From Methanomicrobiales archaeon (lineage in GTDB: Archaea > Halobacteriota > Methanomicrobia > Methanomicrobiales > JACTUA01), in NCBI GenBank assembly GCA_015660865.1, contig JACTUA010000003.1:154423-218422 (forward strand): a stretch of DNA of 64,000 nt. The letters run 5' to 3'. Shown here piece after piece: positions 8,596-17,547 of the stretch. The notes under the pieces were generated by a model. It worked only from the letters and a program-made list of their open reading frames with translations, did not search any database and was not told the DNA's origin. Numbering within the stretch: position 1 is the first letter of the stretch; each line of letters starts with the position of its first letter. The translations under genes and the position numbers were made by a program.

Positions 8596-11396
8596 GCTTC
8601 TGCCCCCTCCAGGTCCCTGATGCGGCTCTCGCTCTCGGAAACGGCCTCCACAACCAGAGTATTTCCGAACTCTCCCTGGACCTCTGATATATGGGAGATG
8701 AGGAAGATCTGGGGGAAGTAGGGCTCCAGGGTCCTGAATGCCCGGATGATATTCCCCCGCCGCTCCTCGTCCTGGCTCCCGAAGATCTCGTCAAAGATGA
8801 GAAAGGTAGTGTCATGGAGCTCATGCATCTCGGCGATGTAACGGGAGAGGGCGATGCGGAGCGCGATCGCGACGTCGTCCTGCTCGCCACCGGAGAAACG
8901 GGACACGGAATAGTCGCCGCCCAGGTCATGGACAAGAAGCTCGAAGCCGTCGTCGAGGATAACCGTGTCATAGCGCCCGTCTGTGATCTCGGAGAGGATG
9001 CGCCCTGTCTCGTCCTGGATCTGGTCCCGGACCACCCCCAGGAGGTGGTCGGTGAACCCGTTCAGCTGGTCCCGGGTGAGCTCAAGCATCCTGATCTCCT
9101 CGGTCAACCGGTCGTGCTCCTCCCGGTCTTTCTCCAGCCTTTCGAGCATACCGGTCAGGCGTCCCCGTTCCTCCTCGCGATACCCCAGCTCAGACCGGGA
9201 CCTTTCCAGGAGCTGTCCAAGCTGGAGGAGATTCTGGCGAGCCTCCTCAAGGGCCCGATCCACCCGGCCGAGATCTTCAGGTGAATAGGCAATGCCCTGC
9301 AGCGTTGCATTCAGTTCCCCAAGGATCTGCATGACCGTCGCGGCCCGGGCTTTCAGGTCTTCCTCCTGCTTCGAAAGCACCGGAATATGATCCATTTGGG
9401 ACTTCAGCTCGAGATAACGCGTATGGTTCCGCTCAAATGCCTGGAACTCCTTTTTCAGCAGCTCATGAGTGGCGGGATCAAAACCCAGCTTCTCCCGTTC
9501 ACTGGCTATGGCCTCTCTCTCAGCTTTCAGTTTCTCCCGTCGTTTCTCCAGATCCTGTATCGTCCGGGCGAGGGCAGGCCGGCCCCTCAGCCGTTCGGTG
9601 GCTGCAAGATGCTCCTTCCACCGGTTCTCCAGGGATGCCAGTTCCTTCTCGAGTGCCTTGCGCCCGCCTGCGTCATACCCGAGGGCAGCCCTCTCCTTCT
9701 CCAGCTCCTCTTTCTCGGAGATGTCCCGGAGGGAGCGTTCCTGGACCTCCTCCCACCTGGATGAGATCTCAGCGAGAGGGCTCACCGCATCGAGGAGTCT
9801 TCTCGCCTCTTCGAGGATCTCTTCCAGGGAGGAGATCTCCCCTTCTGCCTTCCGAATCTCTTCGTCTAGGCGCAGGAACGTCTCTCTCTCATTCTCGATG
9901 CTCCGTCGGAGATCCGCAACGAGATCCAGGTAGTGGTGACCCAGCGGCTGGCGGCAGGTGGGGCAAGCCCCTTCAGGGCCCGAGACCTCAAGGGTTGCAA
10001 GGTCCCTCTCGAGATCCCCTTCCCTCCTGGCTGCCTGGTCCCGGACTGCAGTTGCATCGGCGATCGTGCGAAGAAGATCACGCCGGCGTAGATCAAGTGA
10101 CCCAACCGGCTCTTCCAGATCTTTGGGGGGCACACCCGCGGCTGTGGCGAGTTTTGTCAGGCGTTCCTTATCTCTCTGGATCTTCTCGATGCGGGACCGG
10201 AGCTCCATCCCCTGCCTCCGTGATTCCATGAGGGTACCCTCCTTCTGATCAATCCTCGCCGAGAGCGTCAGATACGCCTCCTCCAGTCCCCCCAGCTCTT
10301 CAAGCCGGGATTGGATGGCAGCACGGCGGGCGATCACCGGGGCGAGGGTCGAGATCATCTCCTCATCCCTCCCCAGGCGGGACGCCTCTTCACGGAAGCG
10401 GGCAAGATCCTCTTCAACCTCACTCAGCCTCTCGCTTTTATCCTTCTCCTTCGCAGTGAGTTCCTGAAAGGTACGGGCCCGATCCTGGCTTGTAACGTAG
10501 CGTTCTTTACAGGCCTCAAAATAAGATTCTTTCACGGTAACGGTCCTGAACTCCTCTTCCCACCTGCTGAGCGCAGCCATCTCCTTCCGGATCCTGCCGA
10601 GCTCCCGGTCGACCCTTGCAGCCTCCTCTTCCCTGGCCCGGATGAGTGCTCTTGTGCTGTGATCTTTTGTCTCACGCTCATGCAGGCCCTTCTGTTTATG
10701 GTCGAGGGAAGCGATAGTTTTTCTAAGAGACCTCTCCTCTTCCGCAAGCCTCATTATCTCTTTCTCGGCATCTGCTTTCCCCTCTTTCGCTTTATCGAGT
10801 TGATTCAGGAGATCCTTCAGATCGACACCTTCCATCCTGCCCTTGATCTGGAGCACCTGGTCCTGGGCAGCCCTCACCTCATCCCTGAGAATTCCCCCGC
10901 CCTCCTCCTTCAGGCTGTCGATGCCCAGCACCCTGCGGAACCAGCTCTTCCGCACCTCAGGTGTCGCCTCGACGAGTGTCAGGAGCTCTTTCTGCCCGGA
11001 GAAGATGGTGTTCCTGAAATCGGCGTGGCCCATCCGGATCACCCTGCGGAGAGCGTCGTGGACGTCAGAGACCCCCCGTGCAAAGAGCTTTCCGCCCCGG
11101 TGGAGCTGGACGTCGTGCTTCTTCTTCCGGTCAAGGGACCGGACGAGCTGGAACTCCTCGCCCCGGACAGAGAAGTCCAGCCTCACCTCGGCCCGGTCAC
11201 GTGGTCCTGCGGTTGCGCTGAGGATGTACTCGAGGCCGGTCTCCTTCACGCCGTAGAGGCAGAAGAGGATGGCATCTACGATGGTGGTCTTCCCGGTACC
11301 GTTGTTTCCCAGGATGCCTGTGATGCCGTCCCTGAAGATCACATCCTGGTTCCGGTAACGCTTGAAGTTCCTCATCTGCAGCCTAAGGAGTTGCAT
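8592..11396 (-). CDS. rad50: Rad50 DNA double-strand break repair ATPase
   Basis: A 934-residue SMC-like ATPase. Walker A (GNNGTGKT) is at residues 30-37; two long Glu/Lys/Arg-rich coiled coils follow, joined by a zinc hook with Cys478-Pro-Thr-Cys481; the C-terminal lobe has the signature RFSGGEQDDVAIALRIAL and Walker B TFLIFDEIFGSQDEE. Rad50 dimerises through the hook and clamps DNA ends, controlling Mre11 nuclease. The first 14 bases overlap the end of mre11 and the last 4 overlap nurA. Length and domain order are those of archaeal Rad50, and no disruption is seen. Confidence 0.95.
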   Translation of the reverse strand: MQLLRLQMRNFKRYRNQDVIFRDGITGILGNNGTGKTTIVDAILFCLYGVKETGLEYILSATAGPRDRAEVRLDFSVRGEEFQLVRSLDRKKKHDVQLHRGGKLFARGVSDVHDALRRVIRMGHADFRNTIFSGQKELLTLVEATPEVRKSWFRRVLGIDSLKEEGGGILRDEVRAAQDQVLQIKGRMEGVDLKDLLNQLDKAKEGKADAEKEIMRLAEEERSLRKTIASLDHKQKGLHERETKDHSTRALIRAREEEAARVDRELGRIRKEMAALSRWEEEFRTVTVKESYFEACKERYVTSQDRARTFQELTAKEKDKSERLSEVEEDLARFREEASRLGRDEEMISTLAPVIARRAAIQSRLEELGGLEEAYLTLSARIDQKEGTLMESRRQGMELRSRIEKIQRDKERLTKLATAAGVPPKDLEEPVGSLDLRRRDLLRTIADATAVRDQAARREGDLERDLATLEVSGPEGACPTCRQPLGHHYLDLVADLRRSIENERETFLRLDEEIRKAEGEISSLEEILEEARRLLDAVSPLAEISSRWEEVQERSLRDISEKEELEKERAALGYDAGGRKALEKELASLENRWKEHLAATERLRGRPALARTIQDLEKRREKLKAEREAIASEREKLGFDPATHELLKKEFQAFERNHTRYLELKSQMDHIPVLSKQEEDLKARAATVMQILGELNATLQGIAYSPEDLGRVDRALEEARQNLLQLGQLLERSRSELGYREEERGRLTGMLERLEKDREEHDRLTEEIRMLELTRDQLNGFTDHLLGVVRDQIQDETGRILSEITDGRYDTVILDDGFELLVHDLGGDYSVSRFSGGEQDDVAIALRIALSRYIAEMHELHDTTFLIFDEIFGSQDEERRGNIIRAFRTLEPYFPQIFLISHISEVQGEFGNTLVVEAVSESESRIRDLEGAEA

Positions 11397-12534
11397 CTTC
11401 CTCTCCTGCCTCGCCGGCCATCACGCTCTGGATAACCGCTGAACCTCTCTCGAAGATGAACCGGTGTTCCTTTTCGCCGAGGTTCTGGTCCTTCAGGTAG
11501 CCGCCGAAGAGTTCCACGTAGTCGACACCGGTGAGACTCCGGCGATCGGTGAGCGGAGTGCCGGATGTCCCCGACGTGAAGGATGTTCTCAGCTCCAGGA
11601 ACCGGGACCTGGCTTCCCGTAAAAGACCGGGATCCACGGACTGGAATGTCCGCCGGCTTATTCCTGTCAGGGTGATAATTGCCATGGCAGGTTGGCCGGA
11701 GTCAGCTACACCGATGGCTCTTTCGGCTATTCCTTCCCCTACCTCCCGTGGAGAGAGGGTTTCGCATTCCAGTTCCCCGAGGTCGACCATCGGGGTGCGG
11801 GGGAGATCGAGATGGTCGACTGTCTGCCGGTCCAGGTCAACGAGAAGACCCCCCTTCGTGTCGCCGATCTCGGCGTAGGTGATATATTCCTGAGAACCGC
11901 AATACCATGCATTGTCGGCAACCTGCTTCTGGCCGTGGAAGTGTCCGAGGGCGATGTAGTCGAATCCAGGGGAGAGCATGGTCGTGTCGATCTCGTGCTC
12001 CATGACCGTGCCGAGCCGGTGATCCCTGAGAGTGCTTGCAAGCCCATGTGTAACGAGGACATTCCTCCCGTTCCTGAGGAGCTCGATCCTGTCAAACTCC
12101 TCCCGGTACTGGGATGGCTGCAGGAGGTTCGGAATCAGGTGGAACCGGGTATCTCCCACCTCCACATGTTCATACCTGTAGTGGTAGCCGGCATGGATGG
12201 GTGTACTGTGATACTCGAGGACCTCGAACGGGGATGTGGTATACCGGGACTTCTTCATGTCATGGTTGCCGGCGATGATGACGAGGGGGATGCCTGCATC
12301 CCCGAGCCGGGAGAGGGCCTCGAGCGCCGTGGTGTAGGCGAGGGTCTTGGGCCTGACCGAATGGAAGAGGTCGCCCGCATGGACCACGGCATCGGGACGC
12401 AACCTGATGATGGCATCCATGCCGTCGAGAAAGTGGGTGTAGACGAGGCGCTCGCGCAGGTTCACACCGTCGTCAGCCAGGCGGTTGAACTGCGAGAGGC
12501 CCAGATGGCTGTCTCCGATGTGGACGAATCTCAT
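11383..12534 (-). CDS. mre11: Mre11 nuclease (metallophosphoesterase)
   Basis: The five phosphoesterase motifs are all present: FVHIGDSHLG at the N-terminus, VHAGDLFH, IIAGNHDMKKS, VLVTHG and IALGHFHGQ, giving the two-metal nuclease centre that processes broken DNA ends together with Rad50. The start at 12534 is chosen because it gives the standard MRFVHIGDSHLG beginning and follows GGGGAGAG; a start 33 bases upstream is also open. It is the first gene of the resection operon and is divergent from the SepCysS transcription unit, with about 120 bases between them. Confidence 0.92.
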   Translation of the reverse strand: MRFVHIGDSHLGLSQFNRLADDGVNLRERLVYTHFLDGMDAIIRLRPDAVVHAGDLFHSVRPKTLAYTTALEALSRLGDAGIPLVIIAGNHDMKKSRYTTSPFEVLEYHSTPIHAGYHYRYEHVEVGDTRFHLIPNLLQPSQYREEFDRIELLRNGRNVLVTHGLASTLRDHRLGTVMEHEIDTTMLSPGFDYIALGHFHGQKQVADNAWYCGSQEYITYAEIGDTKGGLLVDLDRQTVDHLDLPRTPMVDLGELECETLSPREVGEGIAERAIGVADSGQPAMAIITLTGISRRTFQSVDPGLLREARSRFLELRTSFTSGTSGTPLTDRRSLTGVDYVELFGGYLKDQNLGEKEHRFIFERGSAVIQSVMAGEAGEEDATP

Positions 12535-12656
12535 CTCTCCCCTGCCCGAAATCATCCCCGCACCCATATAGAGCTCATGCGGGTGGTGCGAAGATGAGAG
12601 GGACCCCCGATCACCAGCTATCTATACTCGTTCCCTGATATTTTTATGGGGATGGT

Positions 12657-12836
12657 ATGTCGCGAAGAGCTGTCGATGCAGTCTTCCAGGGCCTCTTCAC
12701 CCTCACCGATATCAGGGTCATGCTCAGGAGGACGGCCCCCCTCCATGACCTCTCCGAAGAGGACCGGAGGGCAGTCCTGAAGCACCTCGCAGATCTCAGG
12801 CAGCAGATAGGGATCCTCGAGGAGGAGCTCCTCTGA
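12657..12836 (+). CDS. Small protein (59 aa) translationally coupled to SepCysS
   Basis: The ORF reads MSRRAVDAVFQGLFTL at the start and ends in a helical, acidic stretch (LRQQIGILEEELL), with the stop TGA overlapping the SepCysS ATG (TGATG). GGGGATGGT directly precedes the start, and a TATA-like tctatactc is about 30 nt upstream. The predicted helical character and tight coupling argue for a real partner of SepCysS. In methanogens a scaffold protein, SepCysE, bridges SepRS and SepCysS; this could be a short functional counterpart, but I cannot show homology and the size is far below full SepCysE. Otherwise it is unidentified. Confidence 0.55.
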   Translation: MSRRAVDAVFQGLFTLTDIRVMLRRTAPLHDLSEEDRRAVLKHLADLRQQIGILEEELL

Positions 12837-14014
12837 TGAGGTGTACAGGGGATATCGAGGTCCGGGATCTTGAGGAGGTGGCGATCAACATCGATCCCAT
12901 CCAGGCGGGGGGAAGGCTCACGGCAGATGCCATGAAGGCCATCATCGCCTATGGCGACGGGTACTCGGTCTGCGACAATTGCCGGAAGCCCTTCAGGCTG
13001 GACCATATAAAAAAACCGCCCCTCGACGCCTTCCACCATGATCTAGCCCGGTTTGTCGGAATGGACGAGGCGCGGGTCATGCCCGGCGCCCGGCGGGGCT
13101 TCCAGGCCGTGGCCGACACCTACGTCGAGAAGGGTTCGCCCGTCCTCCTCACCGCCCTCTCCCATTACACGGAGTTCCTGGCCATCGAGGCGGCAGGAGG
13201 GGTCCCCCGGGAGATCCCGAAGGATGCAAAGAATATTATTACCGCCGATGCCGCGGCCAGCCGGATCGAGGACGTGACCAGGGAGTTCGGGCGCCCCCCG
13301 GCTCTCCTCTTCATCGATCACTTCGATTACCAGTTCGGGAACGAGCACCAGGTGCGGGAGATCGCCCGCGCCGCCCGTGCATATGATGTGAAGGTGATGT
13401 ATAACGGCGCCTACACGGTGGGCATCATGCCCGTGGACGGAAAGGAACTGGGAGTCGACTTTGTCGTGGGCTCGGGGCATAAGAGCATGGCGTCCCCTGC
13501 TCCATCCGGCCTCCTCGCGACCACGAAAGAGCATGCGCAGGAGCTCTTCCGAACGACGCAGGCCAAGGGCGACATCACCGGAAGGGCGTTCGGGGTGAAG
13601 GAGGTGGAGCTCCTTGGGTGCACCCTCATGGGTGCGACCATCATGGGGATGATGGCCTCCTTCCCCCACGTCAGGGAACGGGTGAACCGGTGGGAGGAAG
13701 AGCTCGCGAACGGGAAGATCGTCATCGATGCCCTCCGCTCAATCGAGGGAACCGCCATCCTCTCCGAGTATCCCAGGAAGCACACCCTGACACGGGTGGA
13801 TACCCGCAAATCATTTGATCGGGTTGCAGAGTCGCACAAGAAGCGAGGGTATTTCTTTACGAGCGCCCTCTCCGAGAAGGGGATCGGGGGGGTCATCCCC
13901 GGGGCGACACGGGTCTGGAAGTTCAACACCTACGGGCTCACGAAGCAGCAGGCGGAGTACCTTGCCTCGGCCTTCACCGGGATCGCCCGGGAGAACGGGA
14001 TACCGGTTAGCTGA
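12836..14014 (+). CDS. pscS: O-phospho-L-seryl-tRNA:Cys-tRNA synthase (SepCysS)
   Basis: This PLP enzyme converts phosphoseryl-tRNA(Cys) to cysteinyl-tRNA(Cys) with a sulfur donor, the route by which most methanogens make cysteine on tRNA. The 392-residue protein has the family cysteines, Cys46-Asp-Asn-Cys49 and Cys262 (LLGCTLMGAT), and the PLP lysine Lys216 in VVGSGHKSMASPAPSG. The ATG overlaps the stop of the 59-residue upstream ORF. SepRS, which supplies the phosphoseryl-tRNA, is not in this window. Confidence 0.95.
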   Translation: MRCTGDIEVRDLEEVAINIDPIQAGGRLTADAMKAIIAYGDGYSVCDNCRKPFRLDHIKKPPLDAFHHDLARFVGMDEARVMPGARRGFQAVADTYVEKGSPVLLTALSHYTEFLAIEAAGGVPREIPKDAKNIITADAAASRIEDVTREFGRPPALLFIDHFDYQFGNEHQVREIARAARAYDVKVMYNGAYTVGIMPVDGKELGVDFVVGSGHKSMASPAPSGLLATTKEHAQELFRTTQAKGDITGRAFGVKEVELLGCTLMGATIMGMMASFPHVRERVNRWEEELANGKIVIDALRSIEGTAILSEYPRKHTLTRVDTRKSFDRVAESHKKRGYFFTSALSEKGIGGVIPGATRVWKFNTYGLTKQQAEYLASAFTGIARENGIPVS

Positions 14015-14055
14015 TCCGTCCCGTTCGGGGCCCGGAGCAGGGCTGGTTTCCCCGG

Positions 14056-14394
14056 CTACCTCTTTACCTTCCTCGCCGTGCCGAAGCATTCCAGGGCCTC
14101 GTCCTGGCGCTGGAGCTTGACAAGAGTATTCCCCTTGGCGATCCAGGCCTGGCAGGACCTCGGGTCGATCTTCAAGGCTGTGGTATAACATTCGAGAGCC
14201 TCGGGATAGCGTTCGAGTGACTTCAGCTCATTGCACTTGGCGAGCCAGGCGTCGGCGGCCTTTGGGTTCTCCCTAATGGCCTGATCGAAATACTGGATGG
14301 CCTTCTCGTGCTTCCCCTCCTTCGCGCACCGCTGCCCCTCCTCCATCCAGGTGCAGGTCTTTGAATCGCCTCTTTTCTCCTCATTCCCTGCCAT
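14056..14394 (-). CDS. Small TPR protein
   Basis: About 112 residues with three tetratricopeptide units (GKHEKAIQYFDQAIRENPKA, ERYPEALECYTTALKIDPRS, QRQDEALECFGTARK). No other domain is present. The start at 14394 follows GGATGATT; an ATG two codons upstream (14400) is equally open. It converges with pscS, whose stop is 41 bases away. A protein-interaction role is inferred from the repeats only. Confidence 0.7.
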   Translation of the reverse strand: MAGNEEKRGDSKTCTWMEEGQRCAKEGKHEKAIQYFDQAIRENPKAADAWLAKCNELKSLERYPEALECYTTALKIDPRSCQAWIAKGNTLVKLQRQDEALECFGTARKVKR

Positions 14395-14537
14395 AATCAT
14401 CCGTTAGATCAGGAGGTACTTTGAGGTTTGGATTCTAGGGCGGGCATTCCAACCTTCCATGCCCTCGTTGCCATCGCGGGACCCGATTCGAGATCTCCTC
14501 TCTTCACCGACGAGAAGGATCAAGTTGTTCGGCCGTA

Positions 14538-14999
14538 TCACGAATTCCCCGGATCCCGTTCTCTCCCCCCGGCGAGATACCTGTCGAACCCTGAAACCAG
14601 GCCGTGCAGCTCCCCCGCTATTTTATTGAGATCCCGTCCTGCTGTCACAGTCACGGGGCCAAAGCCCCGCATATACTTCGGCTTCAGCTCTTCCACCGCG
14701 ATGTCGATCGAGACAAGGGTGAACGCAACAGCTCGCGAGGCTGGAACAGAGGGTTGTTCCCGGGAGATTCCCTGCCCTTCCAGGATCCTGATAAGTGAGG
14801 CGCGAATGCGTGCGATATAATCCTCGATAGCCCGCTGCTGTGCCGGAGTGATATCGGATGAGCAGCGCGGAAACGCAGTCTTCGAAGCGGACTCGTTCAG
14901 GATATCCTCGATGTCGCTGAGAAGTCTATCGATGTGCTGGCAGGTGACCCGGAGGCGTCGCGCCTGGGACTCATTCAGGGAACCTGTTCCGGTTGCCAT
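14538..14999 (-). CDS. Uncharacterised helical protein
   Basis: A 153-residue soluble protein, mostly predicted helical (ESQARRLRVTCQHIDRLLSD, QQRAIEDYIARIRASLIRIL), with no signal peptide, membrane segment or recognisable motif. GGAGGG lies 6 nt before the ATG, supporting expression. Codon use matches the neighbouring housekeeping genes. I do not recognise the family; helical-bundle proteins of this type recur in Methanomicrobiales. It sits alone between a TPR gene and tRNA-Val. Confidence 0.6.
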   Translation of the reverse strand: MATGTGSLNESQARRLRVTCQHIDRLLSDIEDILNESASKTAFPRCSSDITPAQQRAIEDYIARIRASLIRILEGQGISREQPSVPASRAVAFTLVSIDIAVEELKPKYMRGFGPVTVTAGRDLNKIAGELHGLVSGFDRYLAGGRERDPGNS

Positions 15000-15188
15000 G
15001 CCGGCCCTCCTTTTTTCCCGGCCATCCCAGCGGTTCTTTCGGGAAGCCGTCCCATACGATCATATTCATACAAAACCTCCTGTGATGGAAAACAGAAGTC
15101 ATCAGCCCAAAGGCGGTTCACGGCGGACTTCATCGCCCTTCTTGAGGTACTCATTGCCCGGGGGAGATATAAATGTATGAACAGGGGA

Positions 15189-15262
15189 TGGGCTTGAGCG
15201 GATTCGAACCGCTGATCCCCGCCTTGTAAAGGCGATATCATAACCAGCTAGACCACAAGCCC
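15189..15262 (-). tRNA. tRNA-Val (anticodon UAC)
   Basis: Reading the minus strand, the acceptor stem GGGCTTG pairs with CAAGCCC, the T arm is AGCGG-TTCGAAT-CCGCT, and the anticodon stem TCGCC/GGCGG encloses loop TTTACAA, giving anticodon TAC for valine. The 3' CCA is not encoded. No intron is visible. Confidence 0.92.
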
Positions 15263-15333
15263 GCTTGATAGGGTGGAGCGGCGATCCTATTAAAATTGCT
15301 GAAGAACCGTCCTGTCCGAATGCGGGAAAAAAA

Positions 15334-16281
15334 TTACTGGAAGCCGAAGGACTTCAGGGTCACGTCGGGGTTCACGGCACCGACATGGTAGACAACGCCC
15401 TCGGTGAGCTCGTTGATGACGACCTCGGCAGGAGAGAAGAGGGATGTATCGATCTTGTAGAAGTCGAACTTCGCGTCCTTGAAGATCTCGTAGAAGGGCT
15501 TCCCGTACCCCTTGGACTTGTTGCTCGGGATCTTCTCGAGATACTCCTTGATCTTCGGGTTCTTCACCGTGAGGTAGATGGACCCGTGGTAGATGGTCGC
15601 ATCGTTCGTCGACCCCATAGCCCTGGTGGCATCCTTCTTCACGGGCGCGATAGGTGCGGTCCCGATACCCGAGACGATGGTGCGGGTATCGAAGCCGAGC
15701 TCATTTAATTTATAGACGGCTGTCTCGACGCACCGGCCTGCAACCTGGATCGATCCCACGAGGGACGCTGTCGGCGCGACGACCGCGCAGGTGTTTGACG
15801 GCTCCACGCCACAGTCAGTCGCGATCTTCTCCAGGACCTCGCCGTTGGGCAGGTGATCGCTCTCAAGGCAGATGACCGCATCCTCGCAGTCGTCCTCGTA
15901 ATCGATGACCTCGTAGGTGTGCTTCGGCTTCAGGGAGAGTGCCCTCGCCGGGCCGCTCCCCATGGCCGAGTAGTTCCCGACCTTGACCGTCCATCCCGCT
16001 TTCTGGGCCCCCAGGCAGGCGATGGATGGGAAGTCGGTCGCCACTTCGATGAAGGGAAGGGGCACCCCCTTGATCTGCCCCATCCGGAAACCGACCTCTC
16101 CCAGGCCCCCCATGCAGATCTCGGTGAAGATCCTTCCTGCCTGGTAGCCACCCCGGGTCGAGACGCCGCAGTCTACGATCCGGGCACCGTTGTCGAGCTG
16201 GTGGAACGCCGCATTGAAATCCTCCGGATATTCCGCCAGCTCATTAAAGAGATCAAAGGCAAGTTCATTGACGCTGATCAC
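15334..16281 (-). CDS. mch: Methenyltetrahydromethanopterin cyclohydrolase
   Basis: Mch interconverts formyl- and methenyl-tetrahydromethanopterin, the third step of CO2 reduction to methane. The 315-residue protein matches the family over its whole length, including GGYQAGRIFTEICMGGLGEV near residue 44, ATDFPSIACLGAQKAGW near residue 81 and GSGPARAL near residue 107. The start is GTG at 16281, preceded by GGGGGA with normal spacing. It lies 76 bases downstream of orc1/cdc6 on the same strand, with a TATA-like sequence in the gap, so it probably has its own promoter. Confidence 0.97.
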   Translation of the reverse strand: MISVNELAFDLFNELAEYPEDFNAAFHQLDNGARIVDCGVSTRGGYQAGRIFTEICMGGLGEVGFRMGQIKGVPLPFIEVATDFPSIACLGAQKAGWTVKVGNYSAMGSGPARALSLKPKHTYEVIDYEDDCEDAVICLESDHLPNGEVLEKIATDCGVEPSNTCAVVAPTASLVGSIQVAGRCVETAVYKLNELGFDTRTIVSGIGTAPIAPVKKDATRAMGSTNDATIYHGSIYLTVKNPKIKEYLEKIPSNKSKGYGKPFYEIFKDAKFDFYKIDTSLFSPAEVVINELTEGVVYHVGAVNPDVTLKSFGFQ

Positions 16282-16357
16282 TGCAATTCCCCCGGTAGAG
16301 ATGATGAAAATACTGAGGATGAGGATATGATAAGGATTGTTAAACTTACCTCAGGGC

Positions 16358-17482
16358 TTACCGGAGGTACTCGAGAACCCTTCCGGGATCATAGCGGAGG
16401 CTGATGAGCCGGGTCCTCCCCCTCCCGTCGCGATAGGAGAGGTTCACGAGACGCATGGCATCGAGCTTCTTCACCATCTCGTAGAACCGGGTATAGCCGA
16501 GGCTCTCCTTCTCCTTGAGGGACCGGTAGACCTCGCCGGCGTTCATCTCCTTCTCCCCGCTGGATAGCTCTGCCACCTCCTTCAGAAGCTCCTTCTCCTC
16601 TTCCTTCAGGGTCTTAACCGTGAACGCGAGGTGGAGGTACTTGGAGACCTCGTAGGCCCTGCAGATATCGTCCCGCTCGATGATGCGCCGTGCCACCTTC
16701 TCTGCGTTCAGGGTCGCCCTCTTCAGCAGGTCTATCCCCACCCGGAGATCCCCGCTCTTCATGGTCTGCTCGACGACAAGGCGGAACATGGGATCGGGGA
16801 GGACGTTCGGGTAAAGCCCCTGGTTCACCCGGTCACGGAGGATCCCGGATACCTCCTCCTCCTTATAGGGCGGGAAGTAGACCTCGGTGGGCCGGAAGAC
16901 CGACGCAACCCGGGCGTCCACCGCCTGGATCAGGTCAACGTTCATATCCGAGATGATGAGGATCACCCCGATGCGGGTGCCCGGATAGGCCTCGTGGGAG
17001 CGGAGGAGGGTGTAGAGGACCCGGTTCATCTCGTTCTCGTAGAGGAGGTAGTTGGCATCGTCGAGGCAGACGAGGAGGACGGCATCCTCCTTCTGCATGA
17101 TCCGGGTGATGGCATCGAAGACCTGCTTGAACGAGGTGCCAGAGGCAGGGGGCAGGTGGCCGGCGAGCTTCCGGTAGATCTGGGAGAAGATGGCAAATTT
17201 CGTGTTATCGATCTGGCAGTTCACGTAGACAGGGATGAGCTTCTTTGTCGTCTCCTCGATCTCGGTGAAGAGCTTCTTCACCGAGGTGGTCTTCCCGGTC
17301 CCGGGGAGCCCCCTGCAGACCGTGTTCAGGGGCCGGGCCCCCTTCAGCCCCGGCCGCACCTGGAACGCGAGCTCCTTCACCTGGTCCTCGCGGTGCTGGA
17401 ACTGCTCGGGAACATAGTCCAGTTCGAAGACCTCCGGTTCGCGGAAGAGGGTCTCGTCCCACATGAGGAGGCTTTTCTTCAT
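16358..17482 (-). CDS. cdc6: Orc1/Cdc6-type replication initiator
   Basis: A 374-residue AAA+ ATPase that in archaea recognises replication origins and loads MCM. Walker A GLPGTGKT is at residues 58-65; the Walker B region is LLVCLDDANYLL with Asp141-Asp142, where most Orc1/Cdc6 proteins have Asp-Glu. A C-terminal winged helix (about residues 290-374, with NAGEVYRSLKEKESLGYTRF) would bind DNA. I looked for origin recognition boxes in the flanking gaps and saw none, so an adjacent origin is not supported. Methanogens often carry two or more paralogues; this looks like the more divergent kind. Confidence 0.9.
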   Translation of the reverse strand: MKKSLLMWDETLFREPEVFELDYVPEQFQHREDQVKELAFQVRPGLKGARPLNTVCRGLPGTGKTTSVKKLFTEIEETTKKLIPVYVNCQIDNTKFAIFSQIYRKLAGHLPPASGTSFKQVFDAITRIMQKEDAVLLVCLDDANYLLYENEMNRVLYTLLRSHEAYPGTRIGVILIISDMNVDLIQAVDARVASVFRPTEVYFPPYKEEEVSGILRDRVNQGLYPNVLPDPMFRLVVEQTMKSGDLRVGIDLLKRATLNAEKVARRIIERDDICRAYEVSKYLHLAFTVKTLKEEEKELLKEVAELSSGEKEMNAGEVYRSLKEKESLGYTRFYEMVKKLDAMRLVNLSYRDGRGRTRLISLRYDPGRVLEYLR

Positions 17483-17547
17483 CCCAATAGAGACTCGATC
17501 GGGTTCTACTTAAACCTGGACCATGCGCGGGGCGATGATGAACGCCC

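Noticed and set aside
10311..12597. Long plus-strand frames of 374 and 301 codons
   Set aside because: Antisense shadows of rad50 and mre11, both of which have complete motifs.
12644..13039. 131-codon minus-strand frame opposite the start of pscS
   Set aside because: It covers both the 59-residue coupled ORF and SepCysS N-terminus, and its sequence is low-information; the plus strand is clearly coding.
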